NCBI GenBank assembly: GCA_029262895.1
Contig: JAJCYM010000057.1
Span: 1-64,000, forward strand
Origin: Roseivirga sp.
GTDB lineage: Bacteria; Bacteroidota; Bacteroidia; Cytophagales; Cyclobacteriaceae
Direction: 5' to 3'
Length of the DNA: 64,000 nucleotides
A program made the position numbers and the translations under genes. Under the pieces are notes generated by a model that made no database searches, was not told the origin of the DNA, and worked only from the letters and a program-made list of their open reading frames with translations. Shown here one piece after another: positions 1-7,670 of this stretch (positions within the stretch are counted from its first letter, which is position 1; every line of letters starts with the position of its first letter).

Positions 1-345
1 GAGGTTGGTTTGAATGAGGCCATGAGACTTTATTCTTTGGGCCAATATCAAGAGGCACTTAATGCATTCGGGCAGGCTTCTCCTGATTCGCTGTTTAATG
101 AGTACTACTTTTATCGGGGGGTCGCTGCCCTGGCAATAGACAACTTCAGTTTAGCCAAAGAATCATTTCTCGTGATTGGAACAGCCAGATCAAACCAATT
201 TTGGGAGCAAACTAAGTGGTATCTGGCCTTGGCACATTGGCAATTGGAAGATGCAAAAAATGCTGTTGATTTGTTGAAAACAGTCAAATCGAATGAATTC
301 AAATTTGAGGAGAGCCAACAATTACTGAAGCAACTGTCAGATTGA
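1..345 (+). CDS. TPR-like repeat protein, 3' end (5' truncated by window)
   Basis: The frame is open to the left edge of the window (codons at 1, 4 and 7 are sense), so this is the C-terminal part of a longer gene; the TTG at 10 is not a credible start. The roughly 114 visible residues form repeated amphipathic helix pairs of tetratricopeptide type: YSLGQYQEALNAF, then YFYRGVAALAIDNFSLAKESF-like, then WYLALAHWQLEDAKNAVDLL-like, with alanine and aromatic residues at the packing positions. TPR domains mediate protein-protein contacts. The N-terminal part, which would show a signal peptide or fused domain, is outside the window, so no specific role can be given. It converges with the AlbA_2 gene on the other strand. 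Confidence 0.7.
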   Translation, partial: EVGLNEAMRLYSLGQYQEALNAFGQASPDSLFNEYYFYRGVAALAIDNFSLAKESFLVIGTARSNQFWEQTKWYLALAHWQLEDAKNAVDLLKTVKSNEFKFEESQQLLKQLSD

Positions 346-379
346 TAACACTCAAGTATCAGGTTTCCTGATAGTCCTA

Positions 380-1033
380 TTACATAGTCCGCGTTAAAAT
401 AAACCGGTCTTCAACTTCCTTCGGAACAACATCAAGCACATTTGCCAGGGTCAATCGAATTAAGGTTTTTGATGCGATGTACCTGTTCACTTTTGCTTCA
501 CTTTTGAACTTATTGACCGTGATATAGTCATGAATGTCAAGGTACTCCAGGAGTACTTTCTCTTTTTCTCCATAGCTGAACTGAATGTCCTTGGGCCTAA
601 GCCTTCTTCTGATGATTTCTCGTACTTCGCGACTGGCCTGAATACTTTGGTCGGCAGCTCGCACATAGGCTTTGCCAGCTTTACTGTTCTTCTCAGTGCT
701 TGCAAAATGCGGTTTCTTTTTGCTTTCCCCTATTTCAAAGACTGCAATACCTTTTTTCTCATTTAGCTTGATGACTTCTATCGAATATTGGATTTTGGGG
801 CGGATGAGGTCTTGGATAGCTTCTTCCAGAACATAGACTTCTCCATCCATATCTCTTGATCCGGAGACAGTGCCGTCATCGTCAATGCCTAAAAGCAGGA
901 TGCCACCAGTTGTATTGGCAAAGGCCACTAGCTCCCTTACTATCTTTTCAGGGTGATTCGCCTTTTTCTTGAATTCCAAGTGCTGGCCCTCTCCCTTCCG
1001 AACCAGTTCTTTTATTTGCCTGAGATTCCACAT
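380..1033 (-). CDS. AlbA_2 (Schlafen-type) putative DNA/RNA-binding protein
   Basis: A 217-residue protein. Its N-terminal half carries the AlbA_2/divergent AAA_4 signature: HLEFKKKA near residue 18, an ELVAFANTTGGILLLGIDDDG stretch around residues 34-54, and downstream AIQDLIRPKI. This fold occurs in many bacterial regulators and in Schlafen proteins and is thought to bind nucleic acid or nucleotide. The C-terminal 60 residues (KVLLEYLDIHDYITVNKF onward) look like a winged helix, the usual partner domain. It is the last gene of a leftward cluster, 29 bp after the MoxR-like ATPase, so it is probably co-transcribed. The fold assignment is firm; the function is not known. A role in regulating the VWA/ATPase pair is only inferred from position. 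Confidence 0.75.
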   Translation of the reverse strand: MWNLRQIKELVRKGEGQHLEFKKKANHPEKIVRELVAFANTTGGILLLGIDDDGTVSGSRDMDGEVYVLEEAIQDLIRPKIQYSIEVIKLNEKKGIAVFEIGESKKKPHFASTEKNSKAGKAYVRAADQSIQASREVREIIRRRLRPKDIQFSYGEKEKVLLEYLDIHDYITVNKFKSEAKVNRYIASKTLIRLTLANVLDVVPKEVEDRFILTRTM

Positions 1034-1062
1034 GTGATAAAAAAATCATCGGAGTTCATTGC

Positions 1063-2589
1063 TCACTCCAGGTCTTCCTCGCTGATATCGCCAAGATCAG
1101 GCATGGAAAACATACTACTAAGCAAATCCTTGAATCGGGTTCCGGTATCCAGTGCAGACTTGCTCAGCTTGCTGTACTCCGCCAGACCGTGCAAGGCAAA
1201 TTCCATTAAAAAGAGTTGCTCATGTTTCGACTTGCCGGGGTGGTTTTTCTTAACCAGGTCCTTCAGGCCGGGGATGGTATTCAGGGCTTTTTCATAATCA
1301 GCGTTTGACAAATCATTCAGCAAATCTATGGTGGAGCCTTCGCCAAACCAATCAATAATGGGTTTATAAGGATTTGCTGCTGTAGCTGCTTTTTTGTCAT
1401 CCGGTTTGGGAAAATAATTGGCGAACTGGGTACGAATAGCTTTGCCTACCAAACTATGGGCGACTATACCGGCTCCTTCTTGTTCCCCTTCGTAAACCAG
1501 CTCAACCTTTCCCGTAATTGCCGGGATTACCCCAATAAAATCGGAGACCCTCACATAAGTCTGTTTTTCATTATTAATCAATGCTCTGCGCTCTGCTGTG
1601 CTGGCCAGATTTTCATAAGCTGAAATTGTCAGTCGGGCAGAAACACCACTTTTTTCATCTACGTATTCGCTTTCTCTTGCTTCAACGGCAATCTGCTCTA
1701 TCAAATCCTGGGTCAACTCATTTACCACCACTAGTTCCTTTTGGGCATCTTTGATTTTAGCTTCCTGAATTGTCACCTGCTTGCCAATATCTATGGATTT
1801 TGGGTAGTGCGTGATGATTTGACTGTCAATCCTGTCCTTTAAGGGTGTCACAATACTGCCCCGATTAGTATAGTCTTCCGGGTTGGCGGTAAAAACAAAT
1901 TGAATGTCCAAAGGCAGACTTAATGTGAAACCTCTGATTTGTATATCCCCGTCTTGAAGGATGTTAAAGAGTGCCACCTGAATTCTGGCTTGCAAATCGG
2001 GCAACTCATTAATTACGAAGATGCCGCGATGTGAACGAGGCACTAATCCATAATGGATTACTCTTTCATCGGAATAGGGCAATTTGAGTGAAGCTGCTTT
2101 GATAGGGTCAACATCCCCAATTAAATCAGCAATGGATACATCGGGGGTGGCCAATTTTTCAGAATAACGCTCACTTTGGTGCATCCATGAAATTGGAGTA
2201 GCATCGCCATGCATTTCAATTTGGTCAATACCAAACCTGGAAATAGGAGCAAGTGGATCGTCATTGAGCTCTGATCCTTCAATGTAGGGGACATATTCGT
2301 CTAACAATTCGGTCATTTGACGGGCTATTTTTGTTTTGGCTTGGCCCCTTAACCCAAGCAAATTCATATTATGCATTGACAAGATTGCCCTTTCAATGTC
2401 TGGAATTACGGTGTCTTCAAAACCCCAAATGCCATCAAAAGTGGTCTCTCTGGCTTTTATTTTTACAATAAGGTTATCCCTCAACTCTGCCTTGACAGAC
2501 CTTGGTGTATAGCCTGAAGCCTTTAATTCTCCAAGTGTGCTTATTTTTAATAATTGATCAGCTGTCAGATCAGTGTATATCATATTCAA
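1063..2589 (-). CDS. MoxR/Mg-chelatase-like AAA+ ATPase
   Basis: A 508-residue AAA+ protein. Walker A is GLRGQAKTK at 79-87, a Walker B-like FVINELPDL at 191-199, and sensor 1 FTANPED at 233-239; PLKDRIDSQI supplies the arginine-containing segment after sensor 1. The usual Walker B Asp is Asn (NE instead of DE), which I believe is normal in this subgroup of magnesium-chelatase-like ATPases. The C-terminal 200 residues are a helical lid and an unassigned region. Its start overlaps the stop of the VWA gene by 4 bp (ATGA), so the two are translationally coupled. MoxR-type ATPases act with VWA proteins as chaperones that remodel or insert metals into client complexes. The client here is unknown. 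Cytoplasmic; no signal peptide. Confidence 0.85.
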   Translation of the reverse strand: MNMIYTDLTADQLLKISTLGELKASGYTPRSVKAELRDNLIVKIKARETTFDGIWGFEDTVIPDIERAILSMHNMNLLGLRGQAKTKIARQMTELLDEYVPYIEGSELNDDPLAPISRFGIDQIEMHGDATPISWMHQSERYSEKLATPDVSIADLIGDVDPIKAASLKLPYSDERVIHYGLVPRSHRGIFVINELPDLQARIQVALFNILQDGDIQIRGFTLSLPLDIQFVFTANPEDYTNRGSIVTPLKDRIDSQIITHYPKSIDIGKQVTIQEAKIKDAQKELVVVNELTQDLIEQIAVEARESEYVDEKSGVSARLTISAYENLASTAERRALINNEKQTYVRVSDFIGVIPAITGKVELVYEGEQEGAGIVAHSLVGKAIRTQFANYFPKPDDKKAATAANPYKPIIDWFGEGSTIDLLNDLSNADYEKALNTIPGLKDLVKKNHPGKSKHEQLFLMEFALHGLAEYSKLSKSALDTGTRFKDLLSSMFSMPDLGDISEEDLE

Positions 2590-3683
2590 TATCTTTTTCT
2601 TCTATTCTTTTTGTAGTCTTCAAAAATCACGTGACCTAGACCTTTCAAACTGCTGTAATATGCATTTCCATTATTTGCCTTTGTGAACTCTTTCACGAAT
2701 TCTTTGAGATAGGGGTCAGAAGCAATCATAAATGTAGTAACCGGAATGTGTATTCTTCGACATTGCGTTGCCAGATTAAGTGTTTTGTTTAAAATTTTAG
2801 TATCGAGTCCAAAGGCATTTTTATAGTACTTAATACCCACTTTCATGCAGGTCGGTTTGCCATCCGTAATCATGAAAATCTGCTTATTCGTATTTTTTCT
2901 CCTTCTCAAAATATCCATGGCCAACTCCAATCCGGAAATGGTATTGGTGTGATATGGGCCTACCTGCAAGTAGGGTAGGTCTTTGATTTCAATTTGCCAT
3001 GCATCATTTCCAAAAACAATCACGTCCAGAGTATCTTTGGGGTACTTTGTGGTAATGAGTTCGGCAAGTGCCATGGCTACTTTTTTGGCTGGAGTGATTC
3101 TATCTTCTCCATAAAGAATCATGGAATGCGAAATATCAATCATCAGCACCGTTGAGGTCTGTGTTTTGAATTCCGTTTCCACCACCTCTAAATCATCTTC
3201 GGTAAGCCTAAAGTCCCCGGGACCATGATTGATTTGTGCATTGCGAATAGAATCAGTCATGGCAATCTGTTGGATGGTATCACCAAACTCAAATGGCCTT
3301 CTTTCGGTGCCGGTTTCATCACCAGTTCCCGGGATGTTAGTTTTATGCTGTCCCTGACCTGATTTTTTCAGCTTGCCAAAAATTTCCTCTAAAGCAGATT
3401 TTCTGATCTGTTGACCCGTTTTGTCTGTGACTTCAAAATTACCGGTCTGATTATTCTCGGTCAGATAACCCTTATCTTTTAGCTCATCAATAAAATCCCC
3501 GACCCCATACGAGCCATCAGTAATGTTGTATTCATTGTCCAGGTTTGTTAGCCAGTTTAGAGATTCGGCAACTTCTCCACCCGTAATACTTACCAGTTGC
3601 AAGAATATATTGAGCAGATTGTCGAATGCCGACTCATTTTGAGCCTTCTGAGGAATGAACTTGGAAAATCTGTATCCTAGCAT
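2586..3683 (-). CDS. VWA domain protein, partner of MoxR-like ATPase
   Basis: A 365-residue cytoplasmic protein. The C-terminal half is a von Willebrand A domain with an intact metal-ion-dependent adhesion site: D183-x-S185-x-S187 in VLMIDISHSM, a later threonine in the NTISGLELAMDILRR segment, and FMITDGKPT as the second acidic motif. The N-terminal 170 residues are mainly helical, with a Gly/Thr-rich linker near 115-130. First gene of the leftward VWA-ATPase-AlbA_2 unit; its stop overlaps the ATPase start. In known MoxR-VWA pairs the VWA protein works as the adaptor that presents the client to the ATPase. The start ATG at 3683 lies 180 bp from the divergent sigma-factor gene, so the operon promoter is probably in that gap. 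Confidence 0.87.
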   Translation of the reverse strand: MLGYRFSKFIPQKAQNESAFDNLLNIFLQLVSITGGEVAESLNWLTNLDNEYNITDGSYGVGDFIDELKDKGYLTENNQTGNFEVTDKTGQQIRKSALEEIFGKLKKSGQGQHKTNIPGTGDETGTERRPFEFGDTIQQIAMTDSIRNAQINHGPGDFRLTEDDLEVVETEFKTQTSTVLMIDISHSMILYGEDRITPAKKVAMALAELITTKYPKDTLDVIVFGNDAWQIEIKDLPYLQVGPYHTNTISGLELAMDILRRRKNTNKQIFMITDGKPTCMKVGIKYYKNAFGLDTKILNKTLNLATQCRRIHIPVTTFMIASDPYLKEFVKEFTKANNGNAYYSSLKGLGHVIFEDYKKNRRKRY

Positions 3684-3806
3684 AAGTCAAGGAAGAACGC
3701 TTTTAATGGCAAATTGGTTTAGCCAGAACCTATCCGCCCACTATTTTATTAAATTAGCCACTACAAATGACAAAAACATTTTTTAACGGTCACTGTATCT
3801 TTTCTT

Positions 3807-3829
3807 TTCGAACCCGTTATAGGGTCGAA
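3807..3829. promoter_or_regulatory. Inverted repeat in divergent intergenic region
   Basis: Half-sites ttcgaaccc and gggtcgaa are separated by gttata, with one unpaired base in the left arm. The repeat ends 35 bp before the sigma-factor start. It could be an operator or a leader hairpin. No promoter consensus can be assigned with confidence. Confidence 0.3.
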
Positions 3830-3863
3830 TCTAAAGTAAAACTTAGATTAAAAAAGCTCGAAA

Positions 3864-4430
3864 GTGGATTCTCAGTTAGCAAATAAGGTGGAGTTGGATG
3901 AGCAATTGATAATTGAGCAATCGAAGAAGGATCCTAAGCGATTCGGGGCTATTTACGAGAAATACCACGAGCCGATATTTAGATTCGTATATTCTCGCGT
4001 TGGGCAACTAGAAGCGAGCAAAGATATTACCTCTTCTGTCTTTTATAAAGCCCTTGCCCATATACGAAAGTATAGGGATCAAGGGCTTTCTTTTTCCTCA
4101 TGGCTTTATCGGATCGCTGTAAATGAATGTTATGATTTCTTTAGGGCTCAGAAGAAGTACAGGACGGTGGCATTGGAAGATTATATGCATGCTGACTTGC
4201 TGGAGGAATTACAGTTGGAAGAGGATGAAAAGGAAATTTGGATGAATTCCTTGCCAAGTTTGTTAGAATCTTTGGATTCGAAAGACCTCGAATTAATCGA
4301 ATTAAGGTTTTTTGAGTCTAAAAGTTTTAAAGATGTGGGATTTATTCTAGGTATTACGGAAAATAATGCCAAAACTAGGACTTATAGGGTACTAGGTAGG
4401 ATAAGAAAAGAAGTAAGAAATTTTTCATAA
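3864..4430 (+). CDS. RNA polymerase sigma-70 family (ECF-like) sigma factor
   Basis: A 188-residue sigma factor. Region 2 is recognisable at about 25-95 (RFGAIYEKYHEPIFRFVYSR, then a SFSSWLYRIAVNECYDFFR segment), and region 4 at about 125-185 (LELIELRFFESKSFKDVGFIL, then NNAKTRTYRVLGRIRK), the helix-turn-helix that reads the -35 element. There is no region 1.1 or 3, as expected for a group 4 (ECF) factor. The start is GTG at 3864: an in-frame TAA lies at 3849 and no ATG occurs early enough to keep region 2. It is followed after one base by the TonB-like gene, then by a type IX cargo and a PorP/SprF protein, so it probably controls this surface-export operon and perhaps itself. No conventional anti-sigma gene is adjacent. 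Confidence 0.88.
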   Translation: MDSQLANKVELDEQLIIEQSKKDPKRFGAIYEKYHEPIFRFVYSRVGQLEASKDITSSVFYKALAHIRKYRDQGLSFSSWLYRIAVNECYDFFRAQKKYRTVALEDYMHADLLEELQLEEDEKEIWMNSLPSLLESLDSKDLELIELRFFESKSFKDVGFILGITENNAKTRTYRVLGRIRKEVRNFS

Positions 4431-4431
4431 G

Positions 4432-5166
4432 ATGAAGTACCGATTCGTAAAGAAGAGACCGGAGATAAGTACTGAGGAGATCAACTCCCTAAGGGATTTC
4501 GATTCAGTACTGAAGGGGAGTAGACGTATATTGGACTTTGCCTACAAGGGTAAACTTCTATGGACATTGACTATTCCAGTGGCCATAGTGGTGTACACGT
4601 TGGTTGTGAATCAGACTCCTGTGCAAGAGCCTCAGGATCATGAATTGAACCAGCCAGCCCAGGAAGAAGTACCTGCCACTCCACTTCAAGAGCAGGAGGC
4701 CGATGAAGAGCCAAAGAAGCCGGAAGCCAAGCCGGAAATTCAACCAACTGAAAGTGTCGCTAAAAAAGCTGAGCCGCAAAAACCTATTGTGGAAAAACTC
4801 GAACAACCCCTCGAACAACCCACTGAGGATAACGAGACAAGCGAAGAACTTATCAAAGAAGATATTTATTTAAAGGCCGAACCGAAAATGGGGTTCAAAG
4901 ATTTCTATGCTTTCATAGACAATGAACTCACCTACCCGGAGTTGGCCAGAAAAGACAGTATTCAGGGTCATGTGAAAGTGCTGTTTTCTATCGACAAGGC
5001 CGGGGCAGTAAGCGGTGTAACCGTCTTAGAATCCCTTGGCGATCTGTTTGACAATGAGGCAATCCGAGTGATTAAGCGAATTCCGGAATGGAATCCAGCA
5101 ACATTCAATGGTGAGCCCGTTCCAAGTCGAATGTCGTTAAAGCTTACTTTCAAATTCAGTAAATAA
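4432..5166 (+). CDS. TonB-like energy transducer with N-terminal cytoplasmic extension
   Basis: 244 residues: about 41 cytoplasmic residues, one membrane segment (about 42-59, LLWTLTIPVAIVVYTLVV), a periplasmic linker rich in Pro, Glu and Lys (about 65-140), and a C-terminal TonB fold (about 150-244: YPELARKDSIQGHVKVLF, then VTVLESLGDLFDNEAIRVI, ending RMSLKLTFKF). TonB C-termini normally contact the plugs of outer-membrane receptors and pass on the proton motive force. The charged N-terminal stretch (RPEISTEEINSLRDFDSVL) is longer than in classic TonB and sits where an anti-sigma protein would be encoded: directly after, and one base away from, the sigma gene. Whether it binds the sigma factor is an inference. 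No ExbB/ExbD genes are nearby. Confidence 0.83.
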   Translation: MKYRFVKKRPEISTEEINSLRDFDSVLKGSRRILDFAYKGKLLWTLTIPVAIVVYTLVVNQTPVQEPQDHELNQPAQEEVPATPLQEQEADEEPKKPEAKPEIQPTESVAKKAEPQKPIVEKLEQPLEQPTEDNETSEELIKEDIYLKAEPKMGFKDFYAFIDNELTYPELARKDSIQGHVKVLFSIDKAGAVSGVTVLESLGDLFDNEAIRVIKRIPEWNPATFNGEPVPSRMSLKLTFKFSK

Positions 5167-5177
5167 AACTTGCTAAT

Positions 5178-7670
5178 ATGAAGTTCAGAGCACTTTTTTT
5201 AGGTGTACTGGGTTTGATCTATGTCAGCTTTTCCCATGGACAAACCTTAGAGGCCACTGATACGATCCGATTGGGGGATATTGAAAATATACAATCGCAG
5301 TGGATTGACCTTAATCATGACCTTTCGTATGATTTGTTTGTTTGGGGCAAGTCAACGGATGGAGACGAGACCCTTGCGAAGATTTATTTAAACGATGGTT
5401 CTGGTGCATTCACAGCCCAGACGGTTCTATTTCCAGATGTCATCATTCACCAGCTACAATTCAAAGATTTTAATAGAGACAGGGTTCCCGATCTGATTTT
5501 CGCAGGGGTCATTAATGGAACGGACTCTGTACTTTCTGTGATTCTGGGTAGTGAAGATTTTAATTACCAACTTAGGGCGGAGCCTCTCATTAATGAGCCA
5601 GTGGAGCAATTTTCAATGCTTGACATAAACTACGACACGCGGGAAGATTTGATGATTGGTCAGAGAACCGTAGATGACAGTTTGAAATTTAGCTTATTGA
5701 AGGGGGTGGAATTGGGCTTTGAAGCTACAGGTACCGAATTTCCAATGTTCGGTGATCTTCAATTGTACACCTTTGATTTGGACAGCAACGGTGTGAAAGA
5801 CTTTGTCTTTTCGGGGATAACCAAAACCGATACGCTCACCCAGGCCTTCAGTAATCTGGGAAATTTTGTATTCGTTGAATCACCCTTTTTCGATGACCTC
5901 AAGGATAACTTAATTGACAATCTGACCATTGGCGAGTTCAATCAAGACCAATTGCCTGATTTGTTTATCGCAAGTCATAATGCCAACAGCAATAACCAGA
6001 ATACTATTTATTCGAATGGGCGAACAACCCTGACTTCCGAAAGGTCAATTCTGGAAGGCTATCAAGTGAAGTCTTCCCTGATGGTCGATTTTGATTCTGA
6101 GGGTACAACGGATTTGTGGTTGGAGACGACCAGAAATGATTCGACTTATATTTTTTGGCAAAAAGATATAGCTGACTTTTCTGATACTACAGGAATATTC
6201 AGAGACTCTTTGATCTCTACCAGTTTTGCCGATTTGAATTTAGACGGCCATATAGATTATATGGAACTACAACAAGGAGTAGACAGTTTGGAGTTGATAT
6301 TTTTCATCAACGAGCTGGAAGATAAAAACGATGGTCCGCTCAAACCTCTGCCACAGGTTGCTGTTCAAACTGGTAGGAATGAGCTGAAAGTCAGCTGGCA
6401 AAATGGAACAGATTCGCTTACGCATACCTCATCCATTTCCTATGATGCATTGCTAATGGATGCCGATACCACGGTTTTATTTGAAGCCAATACGAGCACA
6501 GCCAATTTCTGGCCTATGATTCCCGCTCATGGCAACCAACTCTATAGCAATGAACTGAACTTAATTGAGCTGCCACCGGGAGATTATTTTTATCTGGTGA
6601 GAGGTATCGACAATGCCTTTAATTTTTTCCCATCTGATGGAGCCTCTGAGGAATTAGAACTTGGTAAGGTGACCATTTGTGATGCAGAAACTGTTGTATC
6701 TAATGTGGACATGTGCAACGGCAGTATTCAAGTGTTTGGAACACTCGGTGTCCAGCGCAACTGGTATTCTGATAGAATTGGCGCCATTGGTGTTGCAGAT
6801 TTAATGACTTACCAGGCAGGAGGAGTAGATGATGTTATTTATGGAAGTGTCACTGAATCTGGCCAGTGCTCACAAGGTCAACTGCAGATTAATGTCACTA
6901 TTTTGGACGGTGGCCCGAATGTCATTCCCATTTCGCCTTCCGTTCTGGTCTGCAATGAACAAGAGTTGACCTATGAATTGCCCAATGAGTGGTCCGATAT
7001 TCGCTGGAGTTCAAGCACTTCCGGTAACCTGGGCACGGCCAATAGTTTAACCATAAATGTGACTCAATCTGATACACTTTTTGTTCAGGCCACCAATCCT
7101 TTAGGCTGCATTTACAGGGCTCAGAGTATTATTCAATTTTCGGAGTTTAATCCAGCGGTTCGAGATTCTGTGATAAAGATAAATTCTGGCGACCGTGTCG
7201 TGCTTAATGCCTCAGGCGGCACCAGATACATTTGGGACCGCGGAGAAACTTTAAACAACCCTTTTACAGCATCACCAATCGCATCACCAAGAGAAACTAC
7301 GCTGTATACGGTGATTATTCAGAATGCTGTGGGTTGTTTTGAACGATTGACCGTGAGGGTTGAAGTACCAAGAATAGCTTTTGCCGCTGACATGTTCTCA
7401 CCAAATGGTGACAACCGCAATGACTTATTTTTCCTTCAATTGTCAAGTGTTCCTACCGTGATTGATTTCCGAATATATAACCGAGAGGGTAATATTGTTT
7501 ATCAGGAAAGAGACGGAAGTAGGGTGGTAACCAGGGGTTGGGATGGCACATTTAAGGGAGAAAAGTTACCTCCTGGAGTGTATTATTGGCAGGTAAGAGG
7601 GTTTTATAGCAATGGTGAACCAGTCGTTGTCAATGACGATAATTCAGGTAAAGTTCATCTAATCCGCTAA
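5178..7670 (+). CDS. Type IX-secreted surface protein with FG-GAP/VCBS-like repeats and type B sorting domain
   Basis: 830 residues with an N-terminal signal peptide (LFLGVLGLIYVSFSHGQ). The first 400 residues hold FG-GAP/VCBS-like beta-propeller repeats, with recurring DxNxDxxxD-type calcium loops (DFNRDRVPDLIFAG, DLDSNGVKDFVFSG, EFNQDQLPDLFIAS, DLNLDGHIDYMEL). Ig-like/PKD-like beta segments follow (about 400-730). The last 95 residues are the gliding-motility-associated type B sorting domain (FSPNGDNRNDLFFLQ, FRIYNREGNIVYQ, GWDGTFKGEKLPPGVYYW), which directs export through the type IX system. The stop codon overlaps the start of the PorP/SprF-OmpA gene (TAATG). Type B cargo is commonly encoded next to a dedicated SprF-like partner, so the pair very probably works together at the cell surface. 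The ligand is unknown. Confidence 0.87.
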   Translation: MKFRALFLGVLGLIYVSFSHGQTLEATDTIRLGDIENIQSQWIDLNHDLSYDLFVWGKSTDGDETLAKIYLNDGSGAFTAQTVLFPDVIIHQLQFKDFNRDRVPDLIFAGVINGTDSVLSVILGSEDFNYQLRAEPLINEPVEQFSMLDINYDTREDLMIGQRTVDDSLKFSLLKGVELGFEATGTEFPMFGDLQLYTFDLDSNGVKDFVFSGITKTDTLTQAFSNLGNFVFVESPFFDDLKDNLIDNLTIGEFNQDQLPDLFIASHNANSNNQNTIYSNGRTTLTSERSILEGYQVKSSLMVDFDSEGTTDLWLETTRNDSTYIFWQKDIADFSDTTGIFRDSLISTSFADLNLDGHIDYMELQQGVDSLELIFFINELEDKNDGPLKPLPQVAVQTGRNELKVSWQNGTDSLTHTSSISYDALLMDADTTVLFEANTSTANFWPMIPAHGNQLYSNELNLIELPPGDYFYLVRGIDNAFNFFPSDGASEELELGKVTICDAETVVSNVDMCNGSIQVFGTLGVQRNWYSDRIGAIGVADLMTYQAGGVDDVIYGSVTESGQCSQGQLQINVTILDGGPNVIPISPSVLVCNEQELTYELPNEWSDIRWSSSTSGNLGTANSLTINVTQSDTLFVQATNPLGCIYRAQSIIQFSEFNPAVRDSVIKINSGDRVVLNASGGTRYIWDRGETLNNPFTASPIASPRETTLYTVIIQNAVGCFERLTVRVEVPRIAFAADMFSPNGDNRNDLFFLQLSSVPTVIDFRIYNREGNIVYQERDGSRVVTRGWDGTFKGEKLPPGVYYWQVRGFYSNGEPVVVNDDNSGKVHLIR

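Noticed and set aside
1900-2040. Walker B of the MoxR-like ATPase has Asn in place of Asp (FVINELPDL)
   Set aside because: I believe the NELPDL form is normal in this magnesium-chelatase-like subgroup, so it is not evidence of inactivation.
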